A stretch of DNA of 64,000 nucleotides from positions 1 through 64,000 of the forward strand of contig NZ_JACJGB010000012.1 in assembly GCF_014164775.1 (NCBI RefSeq), written 5' to 3'. The translations under genes were made by a program, and so were the position numbers. The notes beneath the pieces were generated by a model. That model did no database searches, was not told the DNA's origin, and worked only from the letters and a program-made list of their open reading frames with translations. Every line of letters begins with the position of its first letter. Position 1 is the first letter of the stretch. This document shows positions 50,699-59,407 of this stretch, piece after piece. The stretch is from Tessaracoccus sp. MC1679 (GTDB lineage: Bacteria; Actinomycetota; Actinomycetes; Propionibacteriales; Propionibacteriaceae).

Positions 50699-51282
50699 GA
50701 TTCGACCGCCTCACTCTGTCCTCCGTTGATCCGCCAGCTGTTGCCGACCTGGACTACGTCGAGCCTGAAGTCGACGAAGCGCAGGCGGGCAGGGTCGAGG
50801 ACCGAGTTGCCCTCAGCGTCGACCATGTCGCTGCTGGTGCTGTCGCTACACACGCGGACTTCCACGGACTTGACGCCTCCGGCCTCCACCACCGGACCCA
50901 CCCCCTTGTAGGTGTACGTGCGCTCGCCGACTTGGACGATCCCCTTACTGCGGTACTCACCGATGACCTGCGACTCTGCCGAAGTGTGCGTCCCTGTTGT
51001 GATGTCGGCCACCTGCTGAAAGTCAGCCTCCAGGTCGCTCCGGACCGCGTTGAGGGCGCGGAAGTACTCCACCGCTGCCGCTTGGGCGGCTTCTTGTTCG
51101 GGGGACAGGGTGCTGGTGGGCGACGGTGAGGCGCTGGGGGACGGGCTCGGTGACGGCGTGATCGAGGGTGTCGCGGCCGGTGTGCTGGCCGTCGGTGACG
51201 GCGTCTCCGTCGGCTCGGGGGTGCAGGCTCCGAGCAGGAGTAGTGCGGCCAGTGCTGCGGGTGCGAGTCGTTTGATCGTCAT
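50692..51282 (-). CDS. Lipoprotein of the tad operon
   Basis: 196 residues with lipoprotein signal APAALAALLLLGACTPEPTE (lipobox LLGAC) and a Ser/Thr/Pro repeat-rich linker (about 40 residues of SPSPSPSASPSP type). The C-terminal domain (AAAVEYFRALNAVRSDLEAD; LRFVDFRLDVVQVGNSWRIN) is NTF2-like. It is architecturally similar to the transfer-region lipoprotein at 35432-36082, suggesting a shared surface fold. Confidence 0.72.
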   Translation of the reverse strand: MTIKRLAPAALAALLLLGACTPEPTETPSPTASTPAATPSITPSPSPSPSASPSPTSTLSPEQEAAQAAAVEYFRALNAVRSDLEADFQQVADITTGTHTSAESQVIGEYRSKGIVQVGERTYTYKGVGPVVEAGGVKSVEVRVCSDSTSSDMVDAEGNSVLDPARLRFVDFRLDVVQVGNSWRINGGQSEAVESC

Positions 51283-51295
51283 CTCTTCGTCTCCG

Positions 51296-51685
51296 TCAGG
51301 ATGGGGTGAGTCGTTGGGTGGGTGAGGTGGCCGTGACCTGGATGGTGACGGGGAAGCCGGGGATGACTTGTAGGGCTGTGCCGGTGATGGTGACTGTGGT
51401 GAGTCGGGCGGCGCGTTGGGCGGTGACGTGGAGGTTGTCGATGGATCCGTTGTCGGCGGCTCGGGTGGCTGTGGCCTGACCGTGTGTTCCGGTGGCGTTG
51501 AGGGCTGCGGCTGCTCTGGCTCCGTCTTGTGCTGCTGCCTGGGCTGTGGCGTGTGCCCAGGTGAGCATGGCCCACTGCATGGTCAGCCACAGGGCGCTGA
51601 GGACGAGCGGGAAGAGGATGGTGGCCAGGACGGAGGAGCTGAGGCCCCGTTGGTCCTGGTCAGGAGGGGAGGTTGGCCTGCACAT
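51296..51685 (-). CDS. TadE-like pseudopilin
   Basis: 129 residues: QRGLSSSVLATILFPLVLSA followed by LWLTMQWAMLTWAHATAQAA, a TadE-type N-terminal helix after a basic leader with Gly before the hydrophobic part. The C-terminal part is beta-rich (TVTITGTALQVIPGFPVTIQ). It overlaps the Flp pilin gene by 26 bp. Confidence 0.75.
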   Translation of the reverse strand: MCRPTSPPDQDQRGLSSSVLATILFPLVLSALWLTMQWAMLTWAHATAQAAAQDGARAAAALNATGTHGQATATRAADNGSIDNLHVTAQRAARLTTVTITGTALQVIPGFPVTIQVTATSPTQRLTPS

Positions 51686-51836
51686 ATGCGGTGATCGCGG
51701 AGATGATCAGGACGGCGATCCCGACCGCCCCGGCGAGGAGGATCGCGTTCTCGGTGGACTGGGACAGACCCCGCTCATCCCGCACTCGGACACGCGTGTG
51801 GAGGGTGGCGGTGAGGTAGCTGTAGAGAGCAAGCAT
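51660..51836 (-). CDS. flp: Flp-like major pilin
   Basis: 58 residues, shorter than usual gene-calling limits: MLALYSYLTATLHTRVRVRD, then ERGLSQSTENAILLAGAVGI and a final hydrophobic helix. The cleavage-type pattern (RG before a hydrophobic stretch, Glu a few residues in) is that of Flp prepilins processed by a TadV/TadO peptidase. It lies between the TadC and TadE genes, where the major pilin of a Tad pilus would be expected. Confidence 0.75.
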   Translation of the reverse strand: MLALYSYLTATLHTRVRVRDERGLSQSTENAILLAGAVGIAVLIISAITAYVQANLPS

Positions 51837-51858
51837 CGAAGTGGGTTCCTTTCGGTTG

Positions 51859-52749
51859 TTAGATCATGCGGAGGACGGCGGGGACGACCAGGGTGATCGC
51901 CAGGACGAGGACGAGCAGGGTGACGGGGATGGCGATGCGTTCCCCGTCGGCGTTGGCACGGCTGATCTGCTGGTTGAGGGTGGCGTTGCGCATGGCGGCG
52001 CCGCGGGCCCGCAGTGAGGAGTAGATGCGGGTGCCGTCTGCGCCGGCCAGGCGCATGATGTCGGCCAGGTCGACCAGATCGGGCAGGTCGTAGTGGTGGC
52101 CCATGTCCGCCAGCGCGTCCCACGGGTTCTGGCCGGTGTATTGGGTGCGGCGCAGCACGGTGGCCAGGCGTTGGAACACCCACGAGTCGCCGGTGTCGGC
52201 GGCGCGGAGCAGGGCTTCGGGGACGGTGGCGCCGGAGAGCCGCTCGAGGGCCACCATTTCCACGAACGCGACCAGGGCGTAGGAGAATTCTTCGCGGGCT
52301 TTGGCGGCTTGGTCGCGGAGTTCGTTGTTGGGCAGGAACCACATGATGGCCGCGAACCCGATCGAGCCGAGGACGGGCACCGCGATCGGGATCGGGAGGC
52401 CGAGCAACATCGTTGCCACACTGATCACGGGCACGACCAGGAGGCCGAGGATGCCGGAGATCAGTTTGGAGCCGTAGAACGCGGCCTTCGTGCGGCCCAG
52501 GAGGGCGAGATCCTTCTCCGGTGCTGCGCCCCAGATGACCGCGGGGAGGTGTCGTTCAGCCCAGCGGCCCAGGCGAACCTCCGAATCGGCCTTCTCCCCC
52601 GTGCTCAGGGTGTCGAGGGTGATGCGGGGTTGGAGGCGGCCGATGGCGTCCTTCAGATGGGTCGGGGCCGGCACCAGGCCGGCGACCAGCATGACCAGGC
52701 CGGCGGTGATCGTGGCGCCCGAGAGCATGGCCAGCTGCAGCGCGGTCAT
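51859..52749 (-). CDS. tadC: TadC-like type II/IV secretion inner-membrane protein
   Basis: 296 residues with several membrane segments (LQLAMLSGATITAGLVMLVA; ILGLLVVPVISVATMLLGLP; VTLLVLVLAITLVVPAVLRM) and the T2SSF domain (AFVEMVALERLSGATVPEAL, ADGTRIYSSLRARGAAMRNA). It overlaps the TadB gene by four bases. TadB and TadC form the platform for pilus assembly. Confidence 0.82.
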   Translation of the reverse strand: MTALQLAMLSGATITAGLVMLVAGLVPAPTHLKDAIGRLQPRITLDTLSTGEKADSEVRLGRWAERHLPAVIWGAAPEKDLALLGRTKAAFYGSKLISGILGLLVVPVISVATMLLGLPIPIAVPVLGSIGFAAIMWFLPNNELRDQAAKAREEFSYALVAFVEMVALERLSGATVPEALLRAADTGDSWVFQRLATVLRRTQYTGQNPWDALADMGHHYDLPDLVDLADIMRLAGADGTRIYSSLRARGAAMRNATLNQQISRANADGERIAIPVTLLVLVLAITLVVPAVLRMI

Positions 52750-53633
52750 CGCACACCCCCCTGCTTCCCGGCGACAGCGGTATCGGCTGTGGCGGGCTGT
52801 CCGGTGACGCCGGCGCCGATGAACCGGGGCAGCGGCTTGGCGGCGGAGATGCGCCCCATCCACACCAAGGCGAGCAGGTACAGGGACATGAACACGGTCA
52901 ACAGGACCTGCCCCAGCGGGGTGCGGTAGGGCTCGACGTAGCTGCCGGCCAGGAACAGCCCTCCAAGGAGCAGCGCGGAGATGATGGTGATCATGCGGGC
53001 GGCGGTGCGGGCCTTCTGCTGCTCGGTTTCGACCTGGCGGCGTGCCTTCACGTCCTCGTCGATCGATTCCGCGAGCCCCTGCATCGCGGAGGCCACGCCG
53101 GGGCCGCGGCGTTCCGCGGCGAGGATCAGGGTGGCGGCGAACAGGTCCCCGGTCGCATCATCCAACTCATCGGCAAACAGGCGGAGCGCGGTGGCGGTGG
53201 CGACGTTCGCGCGGACCCGTGCCGCCAATCTGCCGATTTCGGGGGCCAGTGCGGCCGGGGCGGAGCGGGCGGCGTGCAGGATCGCCTGCTCCAGGCCGCG
53301 GCCGACGGTCAGGACGCCGCCGAGGGCGCGGGCGAAGTCCGCCAGCGCGTTGAGCCGCTCGATGCGGTTCGTCGCCCTCCCGGTGACCATCTTGTAGATC
53401 ATCACCGAGGCGGCTGGTGCGATGACCAGGGCGACGAGCCACCCGGTGACGACCGCGGTCAGGGCGCCGGCGGCCAGCCCGGCGAGGGCGACGACCCGGA
53501 CCTTCGACAGCCGGCGGCGCCGGCGGATGCGGGGTGTCTTCGCGGGGGTGACGGGGTGGGGGGTGAGTGCGTAGATGAGGCCGAGGATGCCGGCGACGAT
53601 CAGCGCACCCGACAGGGCAGCCAGGACGGTCAT
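52746..53633 (-). CDS. tadB: TadB-like platform protein
   Basis: 295 residues, T2SSF domain: membrane segments at the N-terminus (LSGALIVAGILGLIYALTPH; LAGLAAGALTAVVTGWLVAL), the conserved cytoplasmic region (LGGVLTVGRGLEQAILHAAR; VASAMQGLAESIDEDVKARR) and C-terminal segments (IISALLLGGLFLAGSYVEPY). It overlaps TadA (ATGA) and TadC. Confidence 0.82.
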   Translation of the reverse strand: MTVLAALSGALIVAGILGLIYALTPHPVTPAKTPRIRRRRRLSKVRVVALAGLAAGALTAVVTGWLVALVIAPAASVMIYKMVTGRATNRIERLNALADFARALGGVLTVGRGLEQAILHAARSAPAALAPEIGRLAARVRANVATATALRLFADELDDATGDLFAATLILAAERRGPGVASAMQGLAESIDEDVKARRQVETEQQKARTAARMITIISALLLGGLFLAGSYVEPYRTPLGQVLLTVFMSLYLLALVWMGRISAAKPLPRFIGAGVTGQPATADTAVAGKQGGVR

Positions 53634-55147
53634 GGGCGGGTCCCCCGTTCGGCGTTGAAGCCGGCCAGGTCGAACCCGAACCGCTCGAGCATCCGGAACC
53701 GTGGTGGCAGGATCTGGGCGGTGGCGCGGTGGGTGCCCGGTTCGGCGGCGAAGATGGTGGTGGTGGCGTAGCCCTTGGCGTCCTCGCCGGGTTCGACGGC
53801 GATGATCTCGGACACCCAGCGGCGTTTCCGCCAGGTGCCGTCGGGGTGCTGGACGGATTCGACCTGGAGTTGGACGATCACGTCGATGTCCTCGGCGATC
53901 ACGTTGAGCGCGTACTCGCGGGTGATGTTGGCACCTTCCTGCGTCGCGCAGGTCACGAGCTTGCGGATCGCGCCCTCGGCGGTGCGGGCGTGGGTGGTGG
54001 ACATGGAGCCGGACCCGGACTGCATGCACTTGAACATGGTCACGATCTCCGAGCCGCGGACCTCCCCCACGATCGTGTACGACAAGTTCGCCCGCAGTGA
54101 GTCCTCGAGGGCCTCGCGGACGGTGTACTCGCCGGCGCGGCGACCGTTGAGGCCGATCTCCCCGGAGCCGGGGTTGGCCTGCCACTCGTGGACCACCTGA
54201 TGATCCCCGGTGTCCTTCAAGTACAGCTCGTACTCGGTCTCGATCGTGCCGATCTGCACATGCGCCGGCAGCTCGTGCGCCAACGCGCGCAGCATCGTGG
54301 TCTTCCCGGTTCCCTGGTCGCCGGAGACCACCAGCGACATGCGGGCCTGCACCACCGCAGACAAGAACGACGCGGCAACGGATGAGAGGGATCCGAGGGC
54401 GACGAGTTCGTGGAGGCCTGCGTCGATGAGGCGGTTGCGGCGGATGATCACCGTCGGCCGAGACGTCACCCACGCCGACGCAAACAAGCGGGCCCGGCCC
54501 GGCAACGCCAAGTGCAACTTCGTCGCCGCCTCGGAGAACTCCCGCGGCTTCGGCTGATGGGCGGCCATGAACGTCAGGTACTCGATCAGCTGCTCATCGC
54601 TCGACGCCACCGGCGGCGCGGGGACCAGCTCGCCGTCGCTGTTCTCCACCAGCACGTTGTCGAAGCCGGAGATGATCACATTCTCCACCGCCTCGTCGTC
54701 GAGGTACGGCTGGAGCCGGCCGAGCCGGAACACCGCGTCGAACAAAGCCTGCGCGAGCTGGTCCTGGTGGTCGAGGGTCCAGGTCAGCTGTCCGCGGACG
54801 GTGGAGGCGCGGGACTCCTCCTCCAACACCGCCGCGATGATCTCCCGCCCCACGTCCTCGCGCGTCGAGGGGTCAGGGTCGCGCTCCGACAGTTCCGCCG
54901 ATACCCGTTCGCGTAGCGTGTCGACCAGATCCCAGTCGATCTCCCCCGCCAGGCGACGCTGGACCCGTGGGGCGAGCACCGGCCGCACCAGCTCCGGCTG
55001 CGCGTCGGGCGGCTGGGCTTGGCGGCGTGGCTCGTCGGTGGTGAGCATGCGGAAGCTGCCGCGGGTCCGGCCCGCCGGCGGGGCAGGTTGGGTGAACAGT
55101 GCCAGGGTGCCGGGGTCGATCTCGGCGGCCTGCAGTGCGTCGCTCAT
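53630..55147 (-). CDS. tadA: TadA/CpaF-like secretion ATPase
   Basis: 505 residues. Walker A GDQGTGKT at 276-283, then AHVQIGTIETEYELYL, NLSYTIVGEVRGSEIVTMFK (the Walker B/Asp-box region) and SGSGSMSTTHARTAEGAIRK (His box) are the CpaF/TadA motifs. Hexameric ATPase that drives Flp pilus assembly. It is followed by TadB and TadC and preceded by TadZ with four-base overlaps. Confidence 0.88.
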   Translation of the reverse strand: MSDALQAAEIDPGTLALFTQPAPPAGRTRGSFRMLTTDEPRRQAQPPDAQPELVRPVLAPRVQRRLAGEIDWDLVDTLRERVSAELSERDPDPSTREDVGREIIAAVLEEESRASTVRGQLTWTLDHQDQLAQALFDAVFRLGRLQPYLDDEAVENVIISGFDNVLVENSDGELVPAPPVASSDEQLIEYLTFMAAHQPKPREFSEAATKLHLALPGRARLFASAWVTSRPTVIIRRNRLIDAGLHELVALGSLSSVAASFLSAVVQARMSLVVSGDQGTGKTTMLRALAHELPAHVQIGTIETEYELYLKDTGDHQVVHEWQANPGSGEIGLNGRRAGEYTVREALEDSLRANLSYTIVGEVRGSEIVTMFKCMQSGSGSMSTTHARTAEGAIRKLVTCATQEGANITREYALNVIAEDIDVIVQLQVESVQHPDGTWRKRRWVSEIIAVEPGEDAKGYATTTIFAAEPGTHRATAQILPPRFRMLERFGFDLAGFNAERGTRP

Positions 55148-55875
55148 GCGGAAACCCCCAGGGCGGTGATGGATGTGGTGTGGAGCTCCTCGGCGGCCTG
55201 CCGCAGCGCCTTGCGGAGCTTGAGGCCACGCTTCGGCTCCGGCTGGCCGTGGCTGAGGACGGCGGCCTCCTCCGGCGCCCACGGCAACGACACGCTGACC
55301 TCGCGTTTGATCACCGACGCGACGGCGTGGGCGGTGTAGGGCCGGTTCGGGCCGATCAGCAGCCCGCGGACCGGGGCATCCGAGGGAACCTCTGCGGCTG
55401 AGACGGCCGCGACCGACGGCAGATCGCTACGCATGACCAGCAGGAGCTCGTCGGCGGCCCGGGCCAGGGGGGTGGCGAAGTGCGTGTGGCCGAGGCGGCC
55501 CAGATCGATCAGGACGTCGACGCCAAGCTGAGACAGCACCCGCAGCTGCGCGGCCAGCGCCGGCCACAGATCCGCCAGGCCGCCGGCCTGCGCCGCGCCC
55601 GCGGGGCCGGGGATCAGGGAGGCCGTCTCCGACAGCCGCAACGCCAACTCCCGCACCGCGGCCTCGAGCGCGCCCTGGCGGTGAGCCGACCAGAGCTCGA
55701 CCAGGGTGCCGGGATGAGCCACGGTGCCGCGATAGAAGCCAGCCAGGATCGCCGACCCGCCGACCGGGTCGGCGTCGACCAGCAGCACCTGGTTCGGCCA
55801 CTCAAGAGCCAAACCCAACGCGGTCGTGGTCACCCCCGGCGAACCCGAGGCAGAAGTCAGCGCGTAGACAGCCAT
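55144..55875 (-). CDS. tadZ: TadZ/CpaE-like ParA-fold protein
   Basis: 243 residues, MAVYALTSASGSPGVTTTAL replaces the usual KGGVGKTT with SGSPGVTTTA: the P-loop Lys is missing, as often in TadZ/CpaE. VLIDLGRLGHTHFATPLARA is the Walker B-like strand. TadZ localises the Tad machinery to the cell pole. The transfer-operon ParA-like protein has the same loss of Lys. Confidence 0.75.
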   Translation of the reverse strand: MAVYALTSASGSPGVTTTALGLALEWPNQVLLVDADPVGGSAILAGFYRGTVAHPGTLVELWSAHRQGALEAAVRELALRLSETASLIPGPAGAAQAGGLADLWPALAAQLRVLSQLGVDVLIDLGRLGHTHFATPLARAADELLLVMRSDLPSVAAVSAAEVPSDAPVRGLLIGPNRPYTAHAVASVIKREVSVSLPWAPEEAAVLSHGQPEPKRGLKLRKALRQAAEELHTTSITALGVSA

Positions 55876-56585
55876 CAGGTGTCCCGGCTGTCGAGGACCA
55901 GCGCCGCACGACCCAACGCCGCCGCCGCCGCAGTCCGCGGCGCATCAGCTTCCGCGACGTCCACCGACACCGAGACCTGGCCAGAAGCCTCGTCGCGGGC
56001 GGTAGCCACCACTGCGGCGGGAATCACCACGTTGACGGTGCACTGCGCCGTCGAGGCGCCGTCAGGGGTGTCGATGGCGCCGGACTCCCCCGCCGCGCAG
56101 GCGTAGGCCGGCTCGGTCAGGATCACCCGCACCCGGTCCCCGACCTGCAACGGAACCGCCGGCTCCGCACCAGGCGGCAACGACAACCCCACCACCGTGC
56201 GGCCCGTCGCCGGCACCATGACCTCGACCCCGGCGGTCGGGCCGACGAGGGAGCCGGCCGCGACATCGTGGGCGGCACGTTTCCCCAACAGGGCAGGCAA
56301 CTCGTCGGCCTGGAGGTAGGCGAGTTGCTGGTTGGGGGCGATCGCGACGGTGGTGAACATCTCGGCCGTCATCACCTCACCGCGAGCCACGGGGACACGG
56401 GCGGCGACCGCCTCGACGGTGGAGCCGGTCGACCAGAACACCAACGCTCCCCCGGCCGCACCGAGCAGGATCAGCAACCCCGCTAACACCGCGAACAGCG
56501 GCCGACGCTGCGTCCGAGCCGCGGGCGCCGCCACAATCGGCGGCCTCGCGGCGGTTGGTTCGTCTCCTGTTGGAGCCATAGTCAT
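55875..56585 (-). CDS. CpaB/RcpC-like SAF-domain protein
   Basis: About 236 residues from ATG 56585 (MTMAPTGDEP). One N-terminal membrane segment (PLFAVLAGLLILLGAAGGAL) followed by a SAF domain (VARGEVMTAEMFTTVAIAPN; AAGSLVGPTAGVEVMVPATG) as in CpaB/RcpC, the periplasmic or wall part of Tad systems. The first gene of the pilus operon; the double-HTH regulator is upstream with an operator between them. Confidence 0.75.
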   Translation of the reverse strand: MTMAPTGDEPTAARPPIVAAPAARTQRRPLFAVLAGLLILLGAAGGALVFWSTGSTVEAVAARVPVARGEVMTAEMFTTVAIAPNQQLAYLQADELPALLGKRAAHDVAAGSLVGPTAGVEVMVPATGRTVVGLSLPPGAEPAVPLQVGDRVRVILTEPAYACAAGESGAIDTPDGASTAQCTVNVVIPAAVVATARDEASGQVSVSVDVAEADAPRTAAAAALGRAALVLDSRDT

Positions 56586-56647
56586 GGTCACACTCTCTAT
56601 CAACCCGGGCACACTGGTCCCATAGCGTGAACCTACCCGCAACGTAT

Positions 56648-56674
56648 CTGTATAACTAGTGACTTTTGGTCACT
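56648..56674 (-). promoter_or_regulatory. Promoter/operator of the tad operon
   Basis: AGTGAC-TTTTG-GTCACT (56658-56674) is a perfect 6-bp inverted repeat, and on the minus strand TAGTTATACAG directly follows, giving a -10-like TTATAC at 56653-56648. The palindrome would cover the region between -10 and -35. The double-HTH gene that ends here is the obvious candidate regulator. Confidence 0.5.
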
Positions 56675-57037
56675 TCAGGGGAGGGTGTGGACTCCGTAGA
56701 GCTCGGCCAGCCGCTGCGCGTGCTTGGCCCGCGGCTGGTGAGCCCCCGACTCCCACCGTCGCACCGTGCCAGCAGCCACCCCCAGCTCCGCAGCCACGTC
56801 GTCAGGAGTCAAGCCCCGGCGCAGTCTAAGAGACCGCAGGGTCACCACCCCCGCCTCCTCCAGCTCGATCCCAAGCAGTGAACAGATCGTGGCCCAGGTC
56901 GCCGGATGCGGCGTCGAGCGGCCGTGCTCCCACGCCGCGACCCGGGTGCCGTCCGCGACACCAACCCGCTGGGCCAGCTGCGCCTGCGTGAGACCCGCGG
57001 CCAGCCTCGCCTCACGGAGCCGCTCTGCCACTGACAT
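56675..57037 (-). CDS. Double helix-turn-helix XRE-family regulator
   Basis: About 120 residues from ATG 57037 (MSVAERLREARLAAGLTQAQ). Two XRE/Cro-type HTH domains in tandem: the first with LTQAQLAQRVGVADGTRVAA then WEHGRS, the second with LTPDDVAAELGVAAGTVRRW then ESGAHQPR. Each of these alone would bind half of a palindrome; the tandem protein could act as a monomer. It lies directly upstream of the tad operon with an operator-like palindrome next to its stop. Confidence 0.82.
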   Translation of the reverse strand: MSVAERLREARLAAGLTQAQLAQRVGVADGTRVAAWEHGRSTPHPATWATICSLLGIELEEAGVVTLRSLRLRRGLTPDDVAAELGVAAGTVRRWESGAHQPRAKHAQRLAELYGVHTLP

Positions 57038-57059
57038 GCCCACAGGATAGGGGCCTGCC

Positions 57060-58925
57060 TCACCGCGACACCCCCCGCACACCAGGGGCGGGCCGACCAC
57101 CCCGATGCTCCGGCCTCACCGCCACCGACCCCGCGCTCTGCCCCGACTGCAGCACCTGCGCCAGGAGCCGCAACGTCACCGGACCCCGCGCCACCGACGT
57201 CGATGTCGATGTCGACGAGGGCTGATCCTCCTGCCCGTCGAGGTAGCGGGCGGCAAGAAGCCGGGTCCCCTCGCGTTCATCCCGGTGGGTAGTCGACACC
57301 GACGATCCCGTCTCCTCCCCCACCGCAGCCAACGTCTTAGGCTGACCAGCCAGCCCCAGACGACCCGCCATCACTTCACTCAGCCGACCGGGCAGCCCCT
57401 CAACCAACTGCGCCACCAGCTCGCGCCCCTCCCCGAGCAGCACCCTCTCCTCGGGCGAGACAGGGACCGGACCCACGATGCGATCCTGCTCGTCGGCGAA
57501 GTCCCCGATCCGGTCACTGACCACCTCACGTGCCCGTGCCCGACGGCGGTTGTGGTCCCAGAACTCGTAGCCGGCCTCCTGATACGCGAACCACCCCCAC
57601 GACGCCCGATGCTGGTCCCACCGGTCCACGATCTCCGCCATCCGCAGCGACGCCTCCGCGACGAACTCCTGGCGCGCGTGGCTCAGTTCTGGAGGAATCC
57701 TGCGGCTCCAATGCTTCGCGGCCGCCACACCTGAGGCTGCGATCGCTGCCCGCGCCAGCCGGCCCCGGTCCACCAGCGCATCCAGCTCGCTCGGCGACGC
57801 GTCCGCTGTCAGGACCTGGGCCTCGGGGTCACCTGACCTGGCCGCCGCGGCGATCACCCCAGCGTCCCGCTGTCCCGCGAGCTCGACCAGAGCTGCGTGA
57901 TCCTCGATCCTCGGCCTCTCCGGGTCCAGCAGCGCACTCCTCGGCTCTGCCACCCGCTGCGTCGGACTCGTGTCCGCGGTGAACTGCACCGCCGGGCCCA
58001 CGCTCGGCCCCATCGGCGGCCTCACAGGCGGTTGTGGGTCACTGACCCGACGAGGCTGGACTACGGCGGCCAGATCACTGCGCTGCTCCAACGTCACCGC
58101 AGCAGCCACCAGATCAGACTCAGCCCGCATATCAGCAGGCGTCACCGCCAACGCGGCCGCCAGATTCCCACCAAACCCAGTAGCCAGAAGGCCGCGAAGC
58201 TTGTCGGCCTCGCTGGACTGAGTGGCTGTCAGCTGGAGCGCCAGCATGGCCTTACCGAGGTCGTCCGTCGGGGCTGTCTGACGCGGCAGCATCTCTTTCC
58301 ACACCTCGTACGCCCGGAGCCACTGCATGCGACTTGCTTCCAGCGCCACCAGGAGGCGTTCGTGGCCAACACCGTCGGCGACCTCCAAGCCCTTCATCGC
58401 AGTCGCCCCGGCGCTGAGCAGCGAGTACTGGGTACGACTCACGACCAAAGCCGCACTCGGGTCAATCGTGTCGATTGTCGACGCGAGAGTCAGTCGCCAT
58501 TCATTCAGCCCGGCCTCGAAGGTCCTGATCGGAGGAGTCGCCTCAAGCAGACTGCGCTCCACCCCTGCCAGCACGAGCTTGGACGCACCCTCCGCCTGGC
58601 GGGAGGCAGCACGAGTGACATACAGCGCAACCGCGCGCAACTCCTGGCGTTCACGCTGATTAGGCGGCGTGCCCGGTAGTACATCTAGACCCACCTCCCG
58701 CAAAGCGGTGCGTCGAAGCTGCAAGGGTTCTACAACCACCAGCGAGCGGACCCCAGCGGCGCGTCGGATCGCCGGATCAGCCCCACCGAGGAGCTCATCG
58801 CACTGGCTGACGGTGTGCGCCCAAGTGTTCAGCGACACACTGCCCCCATTCAGGACCGCAGCGGCGGCCCGAACTGCTCGCTCAAACCTGGCCACTTCAG
58901 CCCTTGACCAGGGTGTGACGAACAT
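57060..58925 (-). CDS. Large sigma-70-like protein
   Basis: 621 residues. The N-terminal 340 residues have no recognised domain (helical, LSAGATAMKGLEVADGVGHE). The C-terminal part resembles sigma-70: a region 2-like block (HARQEFVAEASLRMAEIVDR, WGWFAYQEAGYEFWDHNRRR) and a region 4-like HTH (QLVEGLPGRLSEVMAGRLGL, TLAAVGEETGSSVSTTHRDE). The spacing between the blocks is short. The order and end of the protein fit an alternative sigma factor carried by the plasmid; a large N-terminal extension is unusual. It ends in a Ser/Thr-rich and basic tail. Overlaps the upstream small gene. Confidence 0.55.
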   Translation of the reverse strand: MFVTPWSRAEVARFERAVRAAAAVLNGGSVSLNTWAHTVSQCDELLGGADPAIRRAAGVRSLVVVEPLQLRRTALREVGLDVLPGTPPNQRERQELRAVALYVTRAASRQAEGASKLVLAGVERSLLEATPPIRTFEAGLNEWRLTLASTIDTIDPSAALVVSRTQYSLLSAGATAMKGLEVADGVGHERLLVALEASRMQWLRAYEVWKEMLPRQTAPTDDLGKAMLALQLTATQSSEADKLRGLLATGFGGNLAAALAVTPADMRAESDLVAAAVTLEQRSDLAAVVQPRRVSDPQPPVRPPMGPSVGPAVQFTADTSPTQRVAEPRSALLDPERPRIEDHAALVELAGQRDAGVIAAAARSGDPEAQVLTADASPSELDALVDRGRLARAAIAASGVAAAKHWSRRIPPELSHARQEFVAEASLRMAEIVDRWDQHRASWGWFAYQEAGYEFWDHNRRRARAREVVSDRIGDFADEQDRIVGPVPVSPEERVLLGEGRELVAQLVEGLPGRLSEVMAGRLGLAGQPKTLAAVGEETGSSVSTTHRDEREGTRLLAARYLDGQEDQPSSTSTSTSVARGPVTLRLLAQVLQSGQSAGSVAVRPEHRGGRPAPGVRGVSR

Positions 58926-59193
58926 CGGAAAGGAGCAGCACTAGCCGAAGCGCCTCGGTGGTCAGCTGGGCCGGATCCCAGTCCGCAGCCCTACGAGCTG
59001 CCTGGTCAATGCACTCTCCCACCGATGCCGGCAGCTCGAGCGTCACCTCCTCAGCACCATGCGCCAGATCAGACGCCATCACCTGGCAGGCAACGATGTC
59101 CAAGGCTGTGAAACCAGGAACCGTGTCGTCGTACATCATCAGGTGACTGGCCTCATCAACCAGCGCAAACACCTCATACGAACCTTCGATCAC
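58897..59193 (-). CDS. Small hypothetical protein
   Basis: 98 residues from GTG 59193, chosen because AAGGAGG lies five bases upstream; a TTG at 59232 opens the frame earlier. Sequence FTALDIVACQVMASDLAHGA and AARRAADWDPAQLTTEALRL indicates a small helical protein. It overlaps the sigma-like gene by 29 bp, so the two are likely co-regulated, for example as an anti-sigma or partner; that is inference. Confidence 0.6.
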   Translation of the reverse strand: MIEGSYEVFALVDEASHLMMYDDTVPGFTALDIVACQVMASDLAHGAEEVTLELPASVGECIDQAARRAADWDPAQLTTEALRLVLLLSDVRHTLVKG

Positions 59194-59352
59194 TACGTCC
59201 TCCTTCAGTGTGTTTGCCTTCTTGTTCGTCAAGGTCGCGCCTCACTTCCCACTATCCACAGCACGAGGCCCGATCCCATTGCCCCGCCTGTCCTCGATTC
59301 GTAGAACCCCGACGAAGTCCCTCTTCAGCGGAACCAACCCTGGGAAGGCAAA

Positions 59353-59391
59353 ACTGCCGCTATCACCGTCATTAGCGGTGATAGCGGCAGT
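59353..59391 (-). terminator. Rho-independent terminator after the partition genes
   Basis: A perfect 15-bp inverted repeat: ACTGCCGCTATCACC (59353-59367) and GGTGATAGCGGCAGT (59377-59391) with a nine-base loop. On the minus strand the stem is followed by TTTTGCC, the classic terminator pattern, 17 bp after the partition operon stop at 59408. The arms resemble motifs in the centromere candidate (GATAGCGG), so it may also be a partition-protein site. Confidence 0.8.
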
Positions 59392-59407
59392 CTGCTTCGG
59401 TGAACGG

